Below the pieces are notes generated by a model. That model did no database searches. It had not been told where the DNA came from and saw only the letters and a program-made list of their open reading frames with translations. Shown piece by piece: positions 28,511 through 36,785 of a stretch of DNA of 64,000 bases (positions are counted from its first letter, which is position 1; every line of letters begins with the position of its first letter). This DNA comes from DATFVA01 sp963771705 (lineage in GTDB: Bacteria > Bacteroidota > Ignavibacteria > Ignavibacteriales > Ignavibacteriaceae): assembly GCA_963771705.1 (NCBI GenBank), contig CAVYUP010000008.1, positions 186,001 to 250,000 of the forward strand. Direction: 5' to 3'. The position numbers were made by a program, and so were the translations under genes.

Positions 28511-29884
28511 TTATTTCAGCAGCATCATCTGCCTTGAGCCGATATAATCATTCACCTGCAGCTGATAGATATATATACCGCTGGGTAAATTATTTGCTTC
28601 AAATCTGACAGAATATGATCCTGCGGGTTGTTCTTCTTTTACTAAACTTACGACCTCTTTACCAAGTGCATTGAAAATTTTAATTCTAACGAACCCTTTT
28701 ACCGGTAACCGGTAGGAAATTGTAGTAGTCGGATTAAACGGATTTGGATAATTCTGCGCTAATAAAAATCCAGACGGTGCAGTCATACTGACTTCAATTT
28801 CTTTGCTGCAGCTGTAAGTTCCATCGAAGTCAATTTGCTTCAACATATAGAGGTAATCTCCGAGAGGAATCCTCTTATCCAGAAAAGAATATGAGTTTCT
28901 CTCTGTATTTGTCCCTTTTCCGTTAATAAACCCGGCTTTGGTCCATCCCTTCTGAATTCCCTCCGGCAGTGAAGTTTTCTTCCTGAGGATCTCAAACCCT
29001 TTGTTATTGGTTTCAGTTGCAGTTGACCAATTCAAGACAACGTCATCTCTTACGCATATTCCCTTAAATGAGATAAACTCAACGGGCACCGCATTATTGA
29101 TCTCATAAACAAATAGGCTGGCGGAACTGCCAACCAGTATACCCCCCAGAGAGGAAGTGTTCGGGATATATTCATCCATAAAGAATAAACCTCCCGGAAC
29201 TGCACCGGTCTGCCCCGATCCAACATCGCTTAAAACATTATGCTGAATACCCGTAAAAGTTCCTTCGGCGATATTAATCTGATAAATATTTATAGTATCT
29301 GCATCAATCCCTGCATAGAGCCAAAGATACGGGCCTCCCGGACTCTCACCATCGTATGCGAGTCCGCTCTTTCCCGGCAGCTGAATATTACTTAAGGTGC
29401 CTAATACAACTCCGCTCCTGGTAATAAGGTATAAATCGGGATCCGATCCTCCGATCCAGAAGGCATCATTAGTATAATCATAAGCCACGCAGCGTGCCGT
29501 AACAGGAGTATTGATAGTGCCGATTAATGTTTGAATAGGAAAATTCATCTGATAGATCTGATTACCACCATTTACCCCGTACTCAAACATCCCATCGTAA
29601 GTCAGGTCTTTCAGGTTAGAAGCACCCGTAATAGCAAAGGTATACAGCAGGTTTCCGCTGGAATTGTAAGCCCTTATTAAATTTGAAAAACCATCAGCCA
29701 CGTAGAAAAACGAACCATCCTTTATAGCTCCGTTACCGGTAACGTTAATGTTCAACTGAACATCCCATATTAATAAGGGAGTATTTTTAAGCGGAAGAGA
29801 GCCGGAGTTTGCAGTTACAGATTGGCAGAAAGAAATTACGCTGCAGTAGAAAATTATCCACAGGAAAGTTAAAAATGATCTCAT
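28511..29884 (-). CDS. Secreted protein with type IX sorting domain, propeller-like N-terminal part
   Basis: 457 residues. A signal peptide (~1-20, ending FCQ) is followed by about 250 residues of beta-rich sequence with propeller-like segments (SGNLLYTFAITGASNLKDL, TYDGMFEYGVNGGNQIY, SGLAYDGESPGGPYLWLYA). Next come a fibronectin-like linker (VEFISFKGICVRDDVV, LNWSTATETNNKGFEI) and the sorting domain FLLAQNYPNPFNPTTTISY ending GSRQMMLLK. No catalytic residues were recognised. The linker closely matches that of the 950-residue protein at 14888, so the C-terminal cassette is shared between unrelated N-terminal domains. Confidence 0.83.
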   Translation of the reverse strand: MRSFLTFLWIIFYCSVISFCQSVTANSGSLPLKNTPLLIWDVQLNINVTGNGAIKDGSFFYVADGFSNLIRAYNSSGNLLYTFAITGASNLKDLTYDGMFEYGVNGGNQIYQMNFPIQTLIGTINTPVTARCVAYDYTNDAFWIGGSDPDLYLITRSGVVLGTLSNIQLPGKSGLAYDGESPGGPYLWLYAGIDADTINIYQINIAEGTFTGIQHNVLSDVGSGQTGAVPGGLFFMDEYIPNTSSLGGILVGSSASLFVYEINNAVPVEFISFKGICVRDDVVLNWSTATETNNKGFEILRKKTSLPEGIQKGWTKAGFINGKGTNTERNSYSFLDKRIPLGDYLYMLKQIDFDGTYSCSKEIEVSMTAPSGFLLAQNYPNPFNPTTTISYRLPVKGFVRIKIFNALGKEVVSLVKEEQPAGSYSVRFEANNLPSGIYIYQLQVNDYIGSRQMMLLK

Positions 29885-30046
29885 AAGACTATCCCCGTAA
29901 AGTAAGCAGACACATTAACTTATTAAAATATATCACTATTGGTTACAAATCTCAATATTAAGGAATGGTTCAAATAATGGTTAGGGGATTTTGGGAATAA
30001 ATTCGTAAATTCGGCAACTCATTAATTCGCTAATATTTTAATCCGT

Positions 30047-30109
30047 GAATTCGCAAATTCGCTAAATTCGCAAATTCGCTAAATTCGCAAATTCGCAAAT
30101 TCAATAAAT
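30047..30109. repeat. Tandem 8/9-bp array of AAATTCGC(T)
   Basis: Units AAATTCGC and AAATTCGCT alternate (combined period 17) from 30047 to about 30109, ending 7 bases before the ATG of the PP2C gene. Three further ATTCG motifs lie just upstream (30001-30030), giving nine copies in about 100 bases. It contains no ribosome-binding site. Confidence 0.85.
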
Positions 30110-30115
30110 TACCAT

Positions 30116-31342
30116 ATGGATCAGAGAAAACTATATAAAACAGTAGAGACGATAGCATCGCAGAAATTCGCTTCAGAAGAAGCAATGCTTATAGAGGTAC
30201 TTAATCAGATTATCGCAAATGAAGAGATCGACGTAAACGGGGGCAGGCTCTGGAAACTAAAAGTTGATGAAGGGAGCTACGCTTTACTATATCAGACCGG
30301 ATCGGTTGACGCCATACATCCTGATTTCAGAATCTTAATAAGTGAATACCCCATATTCGATTTTATTGCTAAAGAACGGACGGTACTGGGAAATGAAACA
30401 AACGAGATCCTGAGGCAGAAGGGGATATTCAAGTACTCCGCGTCGGGAGTCGGTGATAAAATTAAACTCAGTGACAAACCTTATTACGAGTACCTGCTTG
30501 CACTGAACAGCGAAAATATTGATGAAGATTTTCGTATTACGCTTAATATAATCGCGACTGCCTTAACATCCAGAATAAAACAAAGAAGAGCTGCATCCTC
30601 CGTATATCACCTTAAAGCTGATCTTGATAAAGCCAGGGAGCTTCAGAAGAGCATTCTACCCGAACATGAGTATCATTTCTTCGATTATGAAATCTTTGGA
30701 GTTACAAACCCAGCCGAGATCGTAGGAGGCGATTTCTTTGATTACCTGGAAGTAGGCGATGACCGTCTCGGAGTTACAGTTGGGGATGCTGCCAGCAAAG
30801 GCGTCAGTGCATCGGCGGAAGCAATGTACATCTCAGGCGCTCTCAGGATGGCAAGCAACTTTGAGCTAAAGATATCCCCAATGATGAAAAGAATGAATGA
30901 GCTGGTGAATAAAATCTTTGCAGATGATAAGTTTGCCTCACTCTTTTACGGAGAACTTTCACCCGATAAAAGCGGATTATTCTTATACGCAAATGCCGGC
31001 CACAACCCGCCGTTCTTCCTAAATCACAAGACCGATGAGATATTTGAGCTGGCTCCTACAGGTCCCGTTTTGGGTCCAACCCCTCACGGAAAATACATCG
31101 TAGACAACATCAACTTCCAGAAAGATGACATCCTGCTTATTTATTCTGACGGCGTGACTGAATCTGCTGACGAAAATTTTGAGTTATATGGAGAAGACAA
31201 GCTTAAAAAACTTCTTATCAGTTTAAAAAGTAAATCCCCCAGGGAGATAACATACGCTATTCTTGAAGATGTAATAAAGTTCTCAAAAAACGGTCAATAT
31301 TCAGATGATAAAACCCTGGTTGTAATCAAAAAAAATAATTGA
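30116..31342 (+). CDS. GAF-like domain plus SpoIIE/PP2C serine phosphatase (RsbU-like)
   Basis: 408 residues. The N-terminal ~165 residues have GAF-like sensor character, then a short coiled coil (LKADLDKARELQKSILPEH) as in RsbU-type linkers leads to the phosphatase with GGDFFDY (204-210), GDAASKGVSA, NAGHNPPFF, YSDGVTESAD and DDKTLVVIKK at the end. The metal-binding aspartates are in place, though the usual GDVSGKG reads GDAASKG. Such enzymes switch anti-sigma antagonist pairs; no partner gene is nearby. The ATG at 30116 lies directly after the AATTCG array and has no Shine-Dalgarno sequence. Confidence 0.9.
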   Translation: MDQRKLYKTVETIASQKFASEEAMLIEVLNQIIANEEIDVNGGRLWKLKVDEGSYALLYQTGSVDAIHPDFRILISEYPIFDFIAKERTVLGNETNEILRQKGIFKYSASGVGDKIKLSDKPYYEYLLALNSENIDEDFRITLNIIATALTSRIKQRRAASSVYHLKADLDKARELQKSILPEHEYHFFDYEIFGVTNPAEIVGGDFFDYLEVGDDRLGVTVGDAASKGVSASAEAMYISGALRMASNFELKISPMMKRMNELVNKIFADDKFASLFYGELSPDKSGLFLYANAGHNPPFFLNHKTDEIFELAPTGPVLGPTPHGKYIVDNINFQKDDILLIYSDGVTESADENFELYGEDKLKKLLISLKSKSPREITYAILEDVIKFSKNGQYSDDKTLVVIKKNN

Positions 31343-31437
31343 TCTATATAACAGTAACGGGTTTCCCGCCTTAGATTTAGAGAAATTTTCCCTCGAAATG
31401 GTTATTATTTAACATCAGATTTCAAAAAGGTTAAATA

Positions 31438-32802
31438 ATGATCAAATCTATTAATCCCGCAACAGAAGAAGAAATAAAGTCTTACGAAGAAATGGATCTT
31501 GAAGAGGTCTCAAAAATTATCTCAAAGGCCGATAGTGATTTTGCTGAATGGCGCAGGACATCCTTCAGCACAAGGTCGCAGCTATTAAAAAAAGCCGGGG
31601 AAGTACTGAGGAAGAATAAAGAGAAACATTCAAGGCTGATGACCGATGAAATGGGTAAGCCCATCGGACAGTCGCGCTCCGAAGTTGAAAAATGTGCCTG
31701 GTTATGCGACTACTTTGCAGAAAACGGTGAGGAATTTCTTAAAGATAAAATTGTTGAAAGTGATGCATCCAAAAGCTTTGTGAGCTTTCAGCCGCTAGGG
31801 GTAGTGCTGGCAGTAATGCCGTGGAACTTTCCATACTGGCAGGTTTTCAGGTTTGCTGTGCCTGGACTCATGGCGGGGAACGCGGGGGTACTTAAGCACG
31901 CTTCAAATGTTACGGGATGTGCTCTGGCAATTGAGGAAGTTTTCAGAGAAGCGGGTTTTCCTGAAAACCTTTTCAGAACGCTTATAGTATCTTCGAAAAA
32001 AATGGATAAGGTGATAGAACTTGAAAAAATAAGGGCCGTAACTTTAACCGGAAGCGTACCAGCAGGAAAAGCAGTTGCTTCCAAAGCGGGGTCACTTATC
32101 AAGAAAACTGTTCTTGAGCTTGGGGGAAGCGACCCTTATGTAGTTCTTGAGGACGCTGACCTTGAGGCTGCGGCCGATACGTGTGCAACCTCCAGGCTGA
32201 TCAACGGCGGACAGAGCTGCATTGCCGCAAAGCGGTTTATAATTGTTGAAGAAGTTTATGATAAGTTCAGGGATCTGTTTGTTGAGAAGATGAAAGCTAA
32301 AAAAATGGGCGATCCTTACGATGAATCAAATGATCTTGGTCCCCAGGCAAGAGACAGTCTCCGTGACGATCTGCATGACCAGGTAAAGAAGAGCGTTGAG
32401 ATGGGAGCTAAGATCCTGCTCGGAGGTGAGATACCTGACAGGAAAGGCGCATACTACCCGCCGACAGTACTTGAGAATGTGGGGCAGGGAATGCCCGCAT
32501 ATGATGAAGAATTATTCGGTCCCGCCGCATCACTGATCAGGGCGAAGGATGAGATAGAAGCCATAAAGATAGCGAATGATTCAGTATTCGGGCTTGGAGC
32601 TGCGGTTTTCACAAATGATGTTAAACGAGGCGAGAAAATAGCACGTGAAGAACTAAACGCAGGAAACTGTTTTGTAAACGCCTTCGTGAAATCCGACCCG
32701 AGGCTGCCATTCGGCGGAGTAAAAGAATCAGGTTACGGCAGGGAGTTATCCTGGTTCGGCATCCACGAATTTGTCAACATCAAAACGGTGTACATCAAGT
32801 AA
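31438..32802 (+). CDS. NAD(P)-dependent aldehyde dehydrogenase, succinate-semialdehyde type
   Basis: 454 residues. Signatures include MPWNFPYWQVFRF (cofactor site), LTGSVPAGKAVASKAG (nucleotide-binding turn), the general base Glu in VLELGGSDPYVVLEDADLE and the catalytic Cys261 in NGGQSCIAAKRF. The C-terminus has LPFGGVKESGYGRELSWFGI. The protein is shorter than GabD and closest in layout to the Sad/YneI succinate-semialdehyde dehydrogenases, which oxidise the aldehyde with NAD(P)+. Substrate is inferred only; no GABA transaminase gene is nearby. AAAAGG precedes the ATG, and a purine-rich tandem tail follows the stop. Confidence 0.9.
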   Translation: MIKSINPATEEEIKSYEEMDLEEVSKIISKADSDFAEWRRTSFSTRSQLLKKAGEVLRKNKEKHSRLMTDEMGKPIGQSRSEVEKCAWLCDYFAENGEEFLKDKIVESDASKSFVSFQPLGVVLAVMPWNFPYWQVFRFAVPGLMAGNAGVLKHASNVTGCALAIEEVFREAGFPENLFRTLIVSSKKMDKVIELEKIRAVTLTGSVPAGKAVASKAGSLIKKTVLELGGSDPYVVLEDADLEAAADTCATSRLINGGQSCIAAKRFIIVEEVYDKFRDLFVEKMKAKKMGDPYDESNDLGPQARDSLRDDLHDQVKKSVEMGAKILLGGEIPDRKGAYYPPTVLENVGQGMPAYDEELFGPAASLIRAKDEIEAIKIANDSVFGLGAAVFTNDVKRGEKIAREELNAGNCFVNAFVKSDPRLPFGGVKESGYGRELSWFGIHEFVNIKTVYIK

Positions 32803-32845
32803 AAAGTAAAAAGGAAAAAGGAAAAAGTAAAAAAGGAAAAAGTAT
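32803..32845. repeat. Purine-rich tandem repeat (AAAAAGG/AAAAAGT)
   Basis: A run of AAAAAGT and AAAAAGG units starts right after the aldehyde dehydrogenase stop and continues to the terminator hairpin. On the minus strand it reads as T-rich and serves as tail for the DUF2188 terminator. Confidence 0.75.
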
Positions 32846-32867
32846 AAGAGGGAGTTTAGACTCCCTC
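32833..32867 (-). terminator. Terminator overlapping the DUF2188 stop codon
   Basis: GAGGGAGT (32848-32855) and ACTCCCTC (32860-32867) form an 8-bp perfect stem with a 4-base loop; the TAA stop of the minus-strand gene begins in the loop. Downstream on the minus strand the T-rich purine-repeat complement follows. It could also stop plus-strand transcripts weakly. Confidence 0.75.
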
Positions 32868-33113
32868 GTCGTTAAAGTTGTTGTAGTCGGGACCTTTATC
32901 TTCATCGGGGAAGGGATCAACTGAATCCTGGCCGAGGTTTTCAATAGTTCCGTCTTTTCTTAAGATTACGAGAGACGCATCAAGACCTACGGCAATTTCC
33001 TTAGCTGCTTCTATGGCTTCCCGCTTCGTATTTTTCTCATCGATCGGTTTATCTTCCTCATTCCGTCTGACAGTCCATTTATTATCTTTTGGTATCACAT
33101 AAATCTTATTCAT
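32856..33113 (-). CDS. DUF2188 domain protein
   Basis: 85 residues. The N-terminal 60 residues match the DUF2188 layout: an N-terminal YVIPKDNKWTVRRNEEDKP, then TKREAIEAAKEIA and a strand pair ending ILRKDGTIENLG. The C-terminus is acidic (DPFPDEDKGPDYNNF). The family is small, two-layered and of unknown role. It is a single gene, divergent from the MgtC/DUF4010 gene with 64 bases between them, so promoters may be shared. Confidence 0.85.
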   Translation of the reverse strand: MNKIYVIPKDNKWTVRRNEEDKPIDEKNTKREAIEAAKEIAVGLDASLVILRKDGTIENLGQDSVDPFPDEDKGPDYNNFNDEGV

Positions 33114-33177
33114 TTCGAGTCCTTTTTATAGAAAACTTAAAGAATAAATTTTATCTTAACAGTGAGGATTATCATTT

Positions 33178-34488
33178 ATGCAGGATACACTAAAACTTTT
33201 ACCTGAATATTTGTTAAAGAACGATACGGCGCTGACGTCATCAGATCTGTTTATTTTGATACAGAAGCTGGGAGTTGCCATATTAATCGGTTTGCTGATC
33301 GGTCTTGAAAGAGAGCATTCGCGCCCTAAAGATGAAAAGATGTTTGCGGGAGTGAGGACAACTCCCCTAATAGCTTTACTGGGATTCGTCGCGGGTCTTG
33401 TTGCTTCATTTACATCCTACTGGATCTATTTCATAATCTTTGCGGGTTTTGCCTCGCTTGTAACAGCATCCCATGTTTTCTCTGCCAAATCCGGGAAACT
33501 CGGAGGAACCTCGGAAGTTGCTCTGCTTATAGTTTTTCTGCTTGGTACAGTTGTTTATTTCAATTTCATAATCCTTGCGGCTGTAATTGCTGTGATTGTC
33601 ACGCTGTTCCTTACGCTAAAATTCCAGCTGCATCAGTTTGTTGGTAAAGTAAGCGAGGAGGATTTATATGCCACCCTCAAGCTTGCAATAATTACTGTTA
33701 TCGTTCTTCCGCTATTGCCGGATAAAACCTACGGCCCTTTTGATGTTCTGAATCCAAGACTTATCTGGTATATGGTAATACTTGTAAGCGGGATCAGCTT
33801 TGTGGGATATGTTCTCATTAAAGTATTCGGCGAAGGGAAGGGGATATTCATTACAGGTCTGCTGGGGGGACTGGTTTCGAGCACAGCGGTGACTTTCTCA
33901 TTATCTAAAAAAAGCAGGGACAATAGTTCTCTTTCACCCGAATTTGGTGTAGGAATCCTGCTCGCATCAACCATTATGTACACCAGGGTTTTTATTGTTG
34001 TACTTATCCTTAACAGCCAGCTAATCGAAGTTCTATGGCTTCCGCTCTTAATTTTCACAACAGCAGGATTTTTAATTAGTATAACAATGTCACAGAAGTT
34101 TACCAACGGAAAGCACGATGTTATAGAATTGAACAATCCTTTCAGACTTAAATCGGCGATATTATTCGGTATAATTTTCGGGATCGTGATATTTGCTGCC
34201 AAGGCAGGACAGGTATATCTCGGTTCAGGCGGTCTGTATGCGGCGAGCGGGTTAGCAGGGCTGACAAGTGTGGACGCTATAGTACTCTCGCTTGCAAAAC
34301 TGGCCAGCGGTGGTGTTTCCCCGAAAGAAGCAATGACTGCCGTGATCATCGCAACCATTTCTAATAATATTGTTAAGGCCATTATTTCAGGTATCTGGGG
34401 CTCAAAGGATATCAGAAAATACACTTTTACCGGATTGGGGATACTTTCGGTTATATCAGTGATTTACCTTGGTTTTGTACTGATATAG
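33178..34488 (+). CDS. MgtC/SapB-DUF4010 family membrane protein
   Basis: 436 residues with about twelve hydrophobic segments. The N-terminal MgtC/SapB domain (~25-155) shows LIGLLIGLEREHS and FAGVRTTPLIALLGFVAGL. The C-terminal DUF4010 half (~180-430) shows LVSGISFVGYVLIKVFGEGKGI, TGLLGGLVSSTAVTFSLSKKS and SGLAGLTSVDAIVLSLAKLA. MgtC domains are linked to Mg2+ homeostasis and acid growth, while DUF4010 has no known transport substrate. It is probably an inner-membrane protein. No Mg2+-responsive leader is visible in the 64 bases upstream. Confidence 0.9.
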   Translation: MQDTLKLLPEYLLKNDTALTSSDLFILIQKLGVAILIGLLIGLEREHSRPKDEKMFAGVRTTPLIALLGFVAGLVASFTSYWIYFIIFAGFASLVTASHVFSAKSGKLGGTSEVALLIVFLLGTVVYFNFIILAAVIAVIVTLFLTLKFQLHQFVGKVSEEDLYATLKLAIITVIVLPLLPDKTYGPFDVLNPRLIWYMVILVSGISFVGYVLIKVFGEGKGIFITGLLGGLVSSTAVTFSLSKKSRDNSSLSPEFGVGILLASTIMYTRVFIVVLILNSQLIEVLWLPLLIFTTAGFLISITMSQKFTNGKHDVIELNNPFRLKSAILFGIIFGIVIFAAKAGQVYLGSGGLYAASGLAGLTSVDAIVLSLAKLASGGVSPKEAMTAVIIATISNNIVKAIISGIWGSKDIRKYTFTGLGILSVISVIYLGFVLI

Positions 34489-34529
34489 TGAGATGACTTC
34501 GTCCGAAGACTTGTCCATATAGATGTGAC

Positions 34530-34568
34530 AAAAAGAAAAAAGGCTGAGTAAATACTTCCACCCAGCCT
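34530..34568 (-). terminator. Terminator of the minus-strand lipoprotein gene
   Basis: AGGCTG (34541-34546) and CAGCCT (34563-34568) form a 6-bp stem with a 16-base loop. Read on the minus strand the stem is followed by a T-rich stretch (34540 down to 34531) interrupted by one C, 30 bases past the stop codon. Confidence 0.7.
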
Positions 34569-34597
34569 CTTCTCCTTGTATGAGGTTACAATATATA

Positions 34598-35095
34598 TTA
34601 ATAATTTTTCGTATCTGCTTTCATATGATCAAGGATATTGTTCCATGACTGCTGAACATCATTCCAATCCTGTCTTACATTCGTCTGGAACTGATCCCAG
34701 TTATCTTTTGAAGTATCATCAATTTTATCAACTTCATCTTTCAGCTTATCTCTTTTATCCTTAAGATCTTTAATCTGGTTATTGTACCAGTCCTTTGTCT
34801 GCTGGCTTGCATTATCTGCTTTTTCCTGCATATTATCTATTTTATCATTAAGATTATCAATCGCATCATTAAGATCGTCTTTCAATTCATCTCTCTGATC
34901 GTAGGTATAATCCTTATTATAACTAAAAATAACAACGGGTTGATTTTCATTCGCATTCGCATTAGGCGTTGTATTTTCGTTCATCGTTGTTCCGTTGGCC
35001 TGGTTCTGATTCTCGTTACTCCTGTCTGAGCAGGACGTGAATATAAATACCATAAACACGCTTAAAACGAGTGAAAATAAAATGTTCCTATTCAT
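34598..35095 (-). CDS. Small coiled-coil lipoprotein of unknown function
   Basis: 165 residues. A lipoprotein signal peptide ends in FIFTSCSDRS, with the lipobox Cys at about residue 22. An Asn/Thr-rich low-complexity linker (~27-50) follows. From ~60 a long coiled coil runs to the end (DQRDELKDDLNDAIDNLNDK, KDWYNNQIKDLKDKRDKLK), with Trp residues in DNWDQFQTNV and QSWNNILDHM. The pattern recalls small stress-linked envelope lipoproteins, but no named family is recognised. It lies 40 bases from the downstream end of the 48-residue membrane-protein gene, which is transcribed first on the same strand, so they may share a transcript. Confidence 0.85.
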   Translation of the reverse strand: MNRNILFSLVLSVFMVFIFTSCSDRSNENQNQANGTTMNENTTPNANANENQPVVIFSYNKDYTYDQRDELKDDLNDAIDNLNDKIDNMQEKADNASQQTKDWYNNQIKDLKDKRDKLKDEVDKIDDTSKDNWDQFQTNVRQDWNDVQQSWNNILDHMKADTKNY

Positions 35096-35134
35096 AATTT
35101 TCCCTTTCCTGTTAATTAATAATTCTTTGATTTA

Positions 35135-35281
35135 TCAAACTCTCCGGCCCTGTATTAATCTGATTATCAGCACTACAACTGCAATAACCAGTAAAATGTG
35201 GATAAAGCCGCCGAGTGTGTAAGAAGTCACTACTCCCAGCAGCCAGAGGATAAGAAGGATTACAAAAATTGTCCACAGCAT
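35135..35281 (-). CDS. 48-residue lmo0937-type (DUF5670-like) membrane protein
   Basis: The frame starts at ATG 35281, with AGGAG six bases upstream, and ends at TGA 35135. The product begins MLWTIFVILLILWLLGVV and contains YTLGGFIHILLVIAVVVLI then RLIQGRRV. Two membrane helices joined by a Gly-Gly turn are the layout of the lmo0937/DUF5670 family of 45-50 residue proteins. The function is unknown; relatives often sit with stress genes, as here beside a small lipoprotein. An overlapping 60-codon frame with poor composition is rejected. Confidence 0.85.
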   Translation of the reverse strand: MLWTIFVILLILWLLGVVTSYTLGGFIHILLVIAVVVLIIRLIQGRRV

Positions 35282-35467
35282 ATATACTCCTCAAAGTTTG
35301 TTTTTACTGACACGGGGACAAAATATCGGTAAGTGTACCGATTCACTATTATTACAATCACAGTAAAACAGCTATGTGACTAAGATTGAAAGAGGCGAAA
35401 ATGTATTTTATTTCCTGTTTTTCAATGTTATGGTTATTTTTACATCAATAATTTTCTCATAACAGCA

Positions 35468-36196
35468 TTGAATAATTATAAACTAATAATACAGTACGAC
35501 GGGACCGGTTATTCCGGCTGGCAGATCCAGAAGGGTCAGATGACCGTTCAGCAGAAGATAACGGAATCGATTGAGACTATCCTTAAGGAAAAAATAAATC
35601 TTATTGGTTCAGGCAGAACTGACGCAGGGGTTCATGCACTCGGGCAGGCAGCCAACTTCAGGACTGAGCAGGAGATAGATCATCATAAATTCCGCTATTC
35701 CTTAAATTCTATTCTTCCCAAGGATATCTCAATTATAAAGCTGGAAAAAGTTAGCGATAACTTTCACGCAAGATTCGACGCGAAGAAACGTTCTTATATT
35801 TATTTTATCTCAAAAAATAAATCTCCATTCTATCATAAATATTCCTGGTTCTATCATTTTAATATTGACTGTATGAAGCTTAACAGTCTTTCCGAAACAG
35901 TTATAGGCAGGCAGGACTACAGTTCTTTTTCCCGTAAGAATACAGAGACAAAAAATAAAATTTGTGAAATTTACGAGGCACGCTGGAAGGAAACACGCAG
36001 CCTTGTAATTTTTTATATTTCGGCAGACAGATTCCTGCATGGTATGGTGCGGGCAATAACAGGAACGCTGCTTAATGCATTAAAGAACAGTCGGGGAAGC
36101 GAATACATCGAGGATGTAATAAGCGCCAGAGATCGTGAAAAGGCTGACGAAGCTGCTCCAGCAAAAGGATTATTTCTTTTCAAGGTAAAGTATTAA
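35468..36196 (+). CDS. truA: tRNA pseudouridine(38-40) synthase TruA
   Basis: 242 residues. Motifs are YKLIIQYDGTGYSGWQIQ at the start, GSGRTDAGVHALGQAANF with the catalytic Asp, HARFDAKKRSYIYFI, DYSSFSRK, and FLHGMVRAITGTLL near the end. It isomerises uridines 38-40 in the tRNA anticodon arm. The start codon is TTG at 35468; the family N-terminus leaves little room for an alternative, and nearby ATGs are out of frame. No Shine-Dalgarno sequence is visible. It is slightly shorter than E. coli TruA, as in many FCB bacteria. Confidence 0.94.
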   Translation: MNNYKLIIQYDGTGYSGWQIQKGQMTVQQKITESIETILKEKINLIGSGRTDAGVHALGQAANFRTEQEIDHHKFRYSLNSILPKDISIIKLEKVSDNFHARFDAKKRSYIYFISKNKSPFYHKYSWFYHFNIDCMKLNSLSETVIGRQDYSSFSRKNTETKNKICEIYEARWKETRSLVIFYISADRFLHGMVRAITGTLLNALKNSRGSEYIEDVISARDREKADEAAPAKGLFLFKVKY

Positions 36197-36293
36197 GTTG
36201 AAGGTTAAAGGAAAAGGAAGTTCAAAACAGAACCAGGAAAAATCAGGTTTAGATATTTACAGAAAGCTTTTTGTTTGTAAATTAAGGAGTTAA

Positions 36294-36764
36294 ATGGAAT
36301 TCCTCTCACAGCTTCACCCGCAGATAGTTCATTTTCCTATTGCTTTTATGGTTGTATATGCTCTGCTGGAAATTACGGGAATAATTTCGGGGAAGGAATT
36401 CTTTCAGAAGGCAGCATATCTTTTTCTGTTTCTCGGGGTACTCACGGCAGTAGCCGCGGTTCTTACGGGCAACCAGGCGGCAGAAATTGCATCGAAGTGG
36501 AAAGATAAAGGGGCCGTTATTCCAACCAAGCTGATTTCTGAACATGAGGAATATGCGACCATAACTTTGTGGTATTTTACGGGACTGCTGGTGCTGAGAA
36601 CAGTTCTTTTCCTTAAGAAAAAGTTCCGCGGAATTTTAAGATATCTTTTTATTCTGCTTGCAGTAATAGGGTTGTATTTCGTCTATCAGACCGGATATCA
36701 TGGCGGGAGACTGGTTTATGATCACGGAGTGGGTACTGAGCTAAAAAAGGATGAGATTAAATAA
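36294..36764 (+). CDS. DUF2231 membrane protein
   Basis: 156 residues with four membrane helices. The start MEFLSQLHPQIVHFPIAFMV carries the LHP...HFP hallmark of DUF2231, and the C-terminal QTGYHGGRLVYDHGVGT is the second conserved block. Histidines in both blocks could bind heme or metal, which is known only as a family suggestion. A 97-base gap follows truA, and the next membrane-protein gene starts 21 bases downstream with a TTG, so the two probably form a pair. Confidence 0.85.
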   Translation: MEFLSQLHPQIVHFPIAFMVVYALLEITGIISGKEFFQKAAYLFLFLGVLTAVAAVLTGNQAAEIASKWKDKGAVIPTKLISEHEEYATITLWYFTGLLVLRTVLFLKKKFRGILRYLFILLAVIGLYFVYQTGYHGGRLVYDHGVGTELKKDEIK

Positions 36765-36785
36765 TATAAAAAAAAGGCGGTTATT

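Noticed and set aside
30047..30109. Possible CRISPR array
   Set aside because: The units are 8-9 bp with no spacers, and no cas genes are present; this is a simple tandem repeat.
33729..34424. 231-codon minus-strand ORF
   Set aside because: It lies wholly antisense to the MgtC/DUF4010 gene, whose family motifs are intact; the product has no recognisable fold.
35112..35294. 60-codon minus-strand ORF over the 48-residue gene
   Set aside because: The other frame (35135-35281) has a strong ribosome site, hydrophobic helices and a family match; this frame has none.
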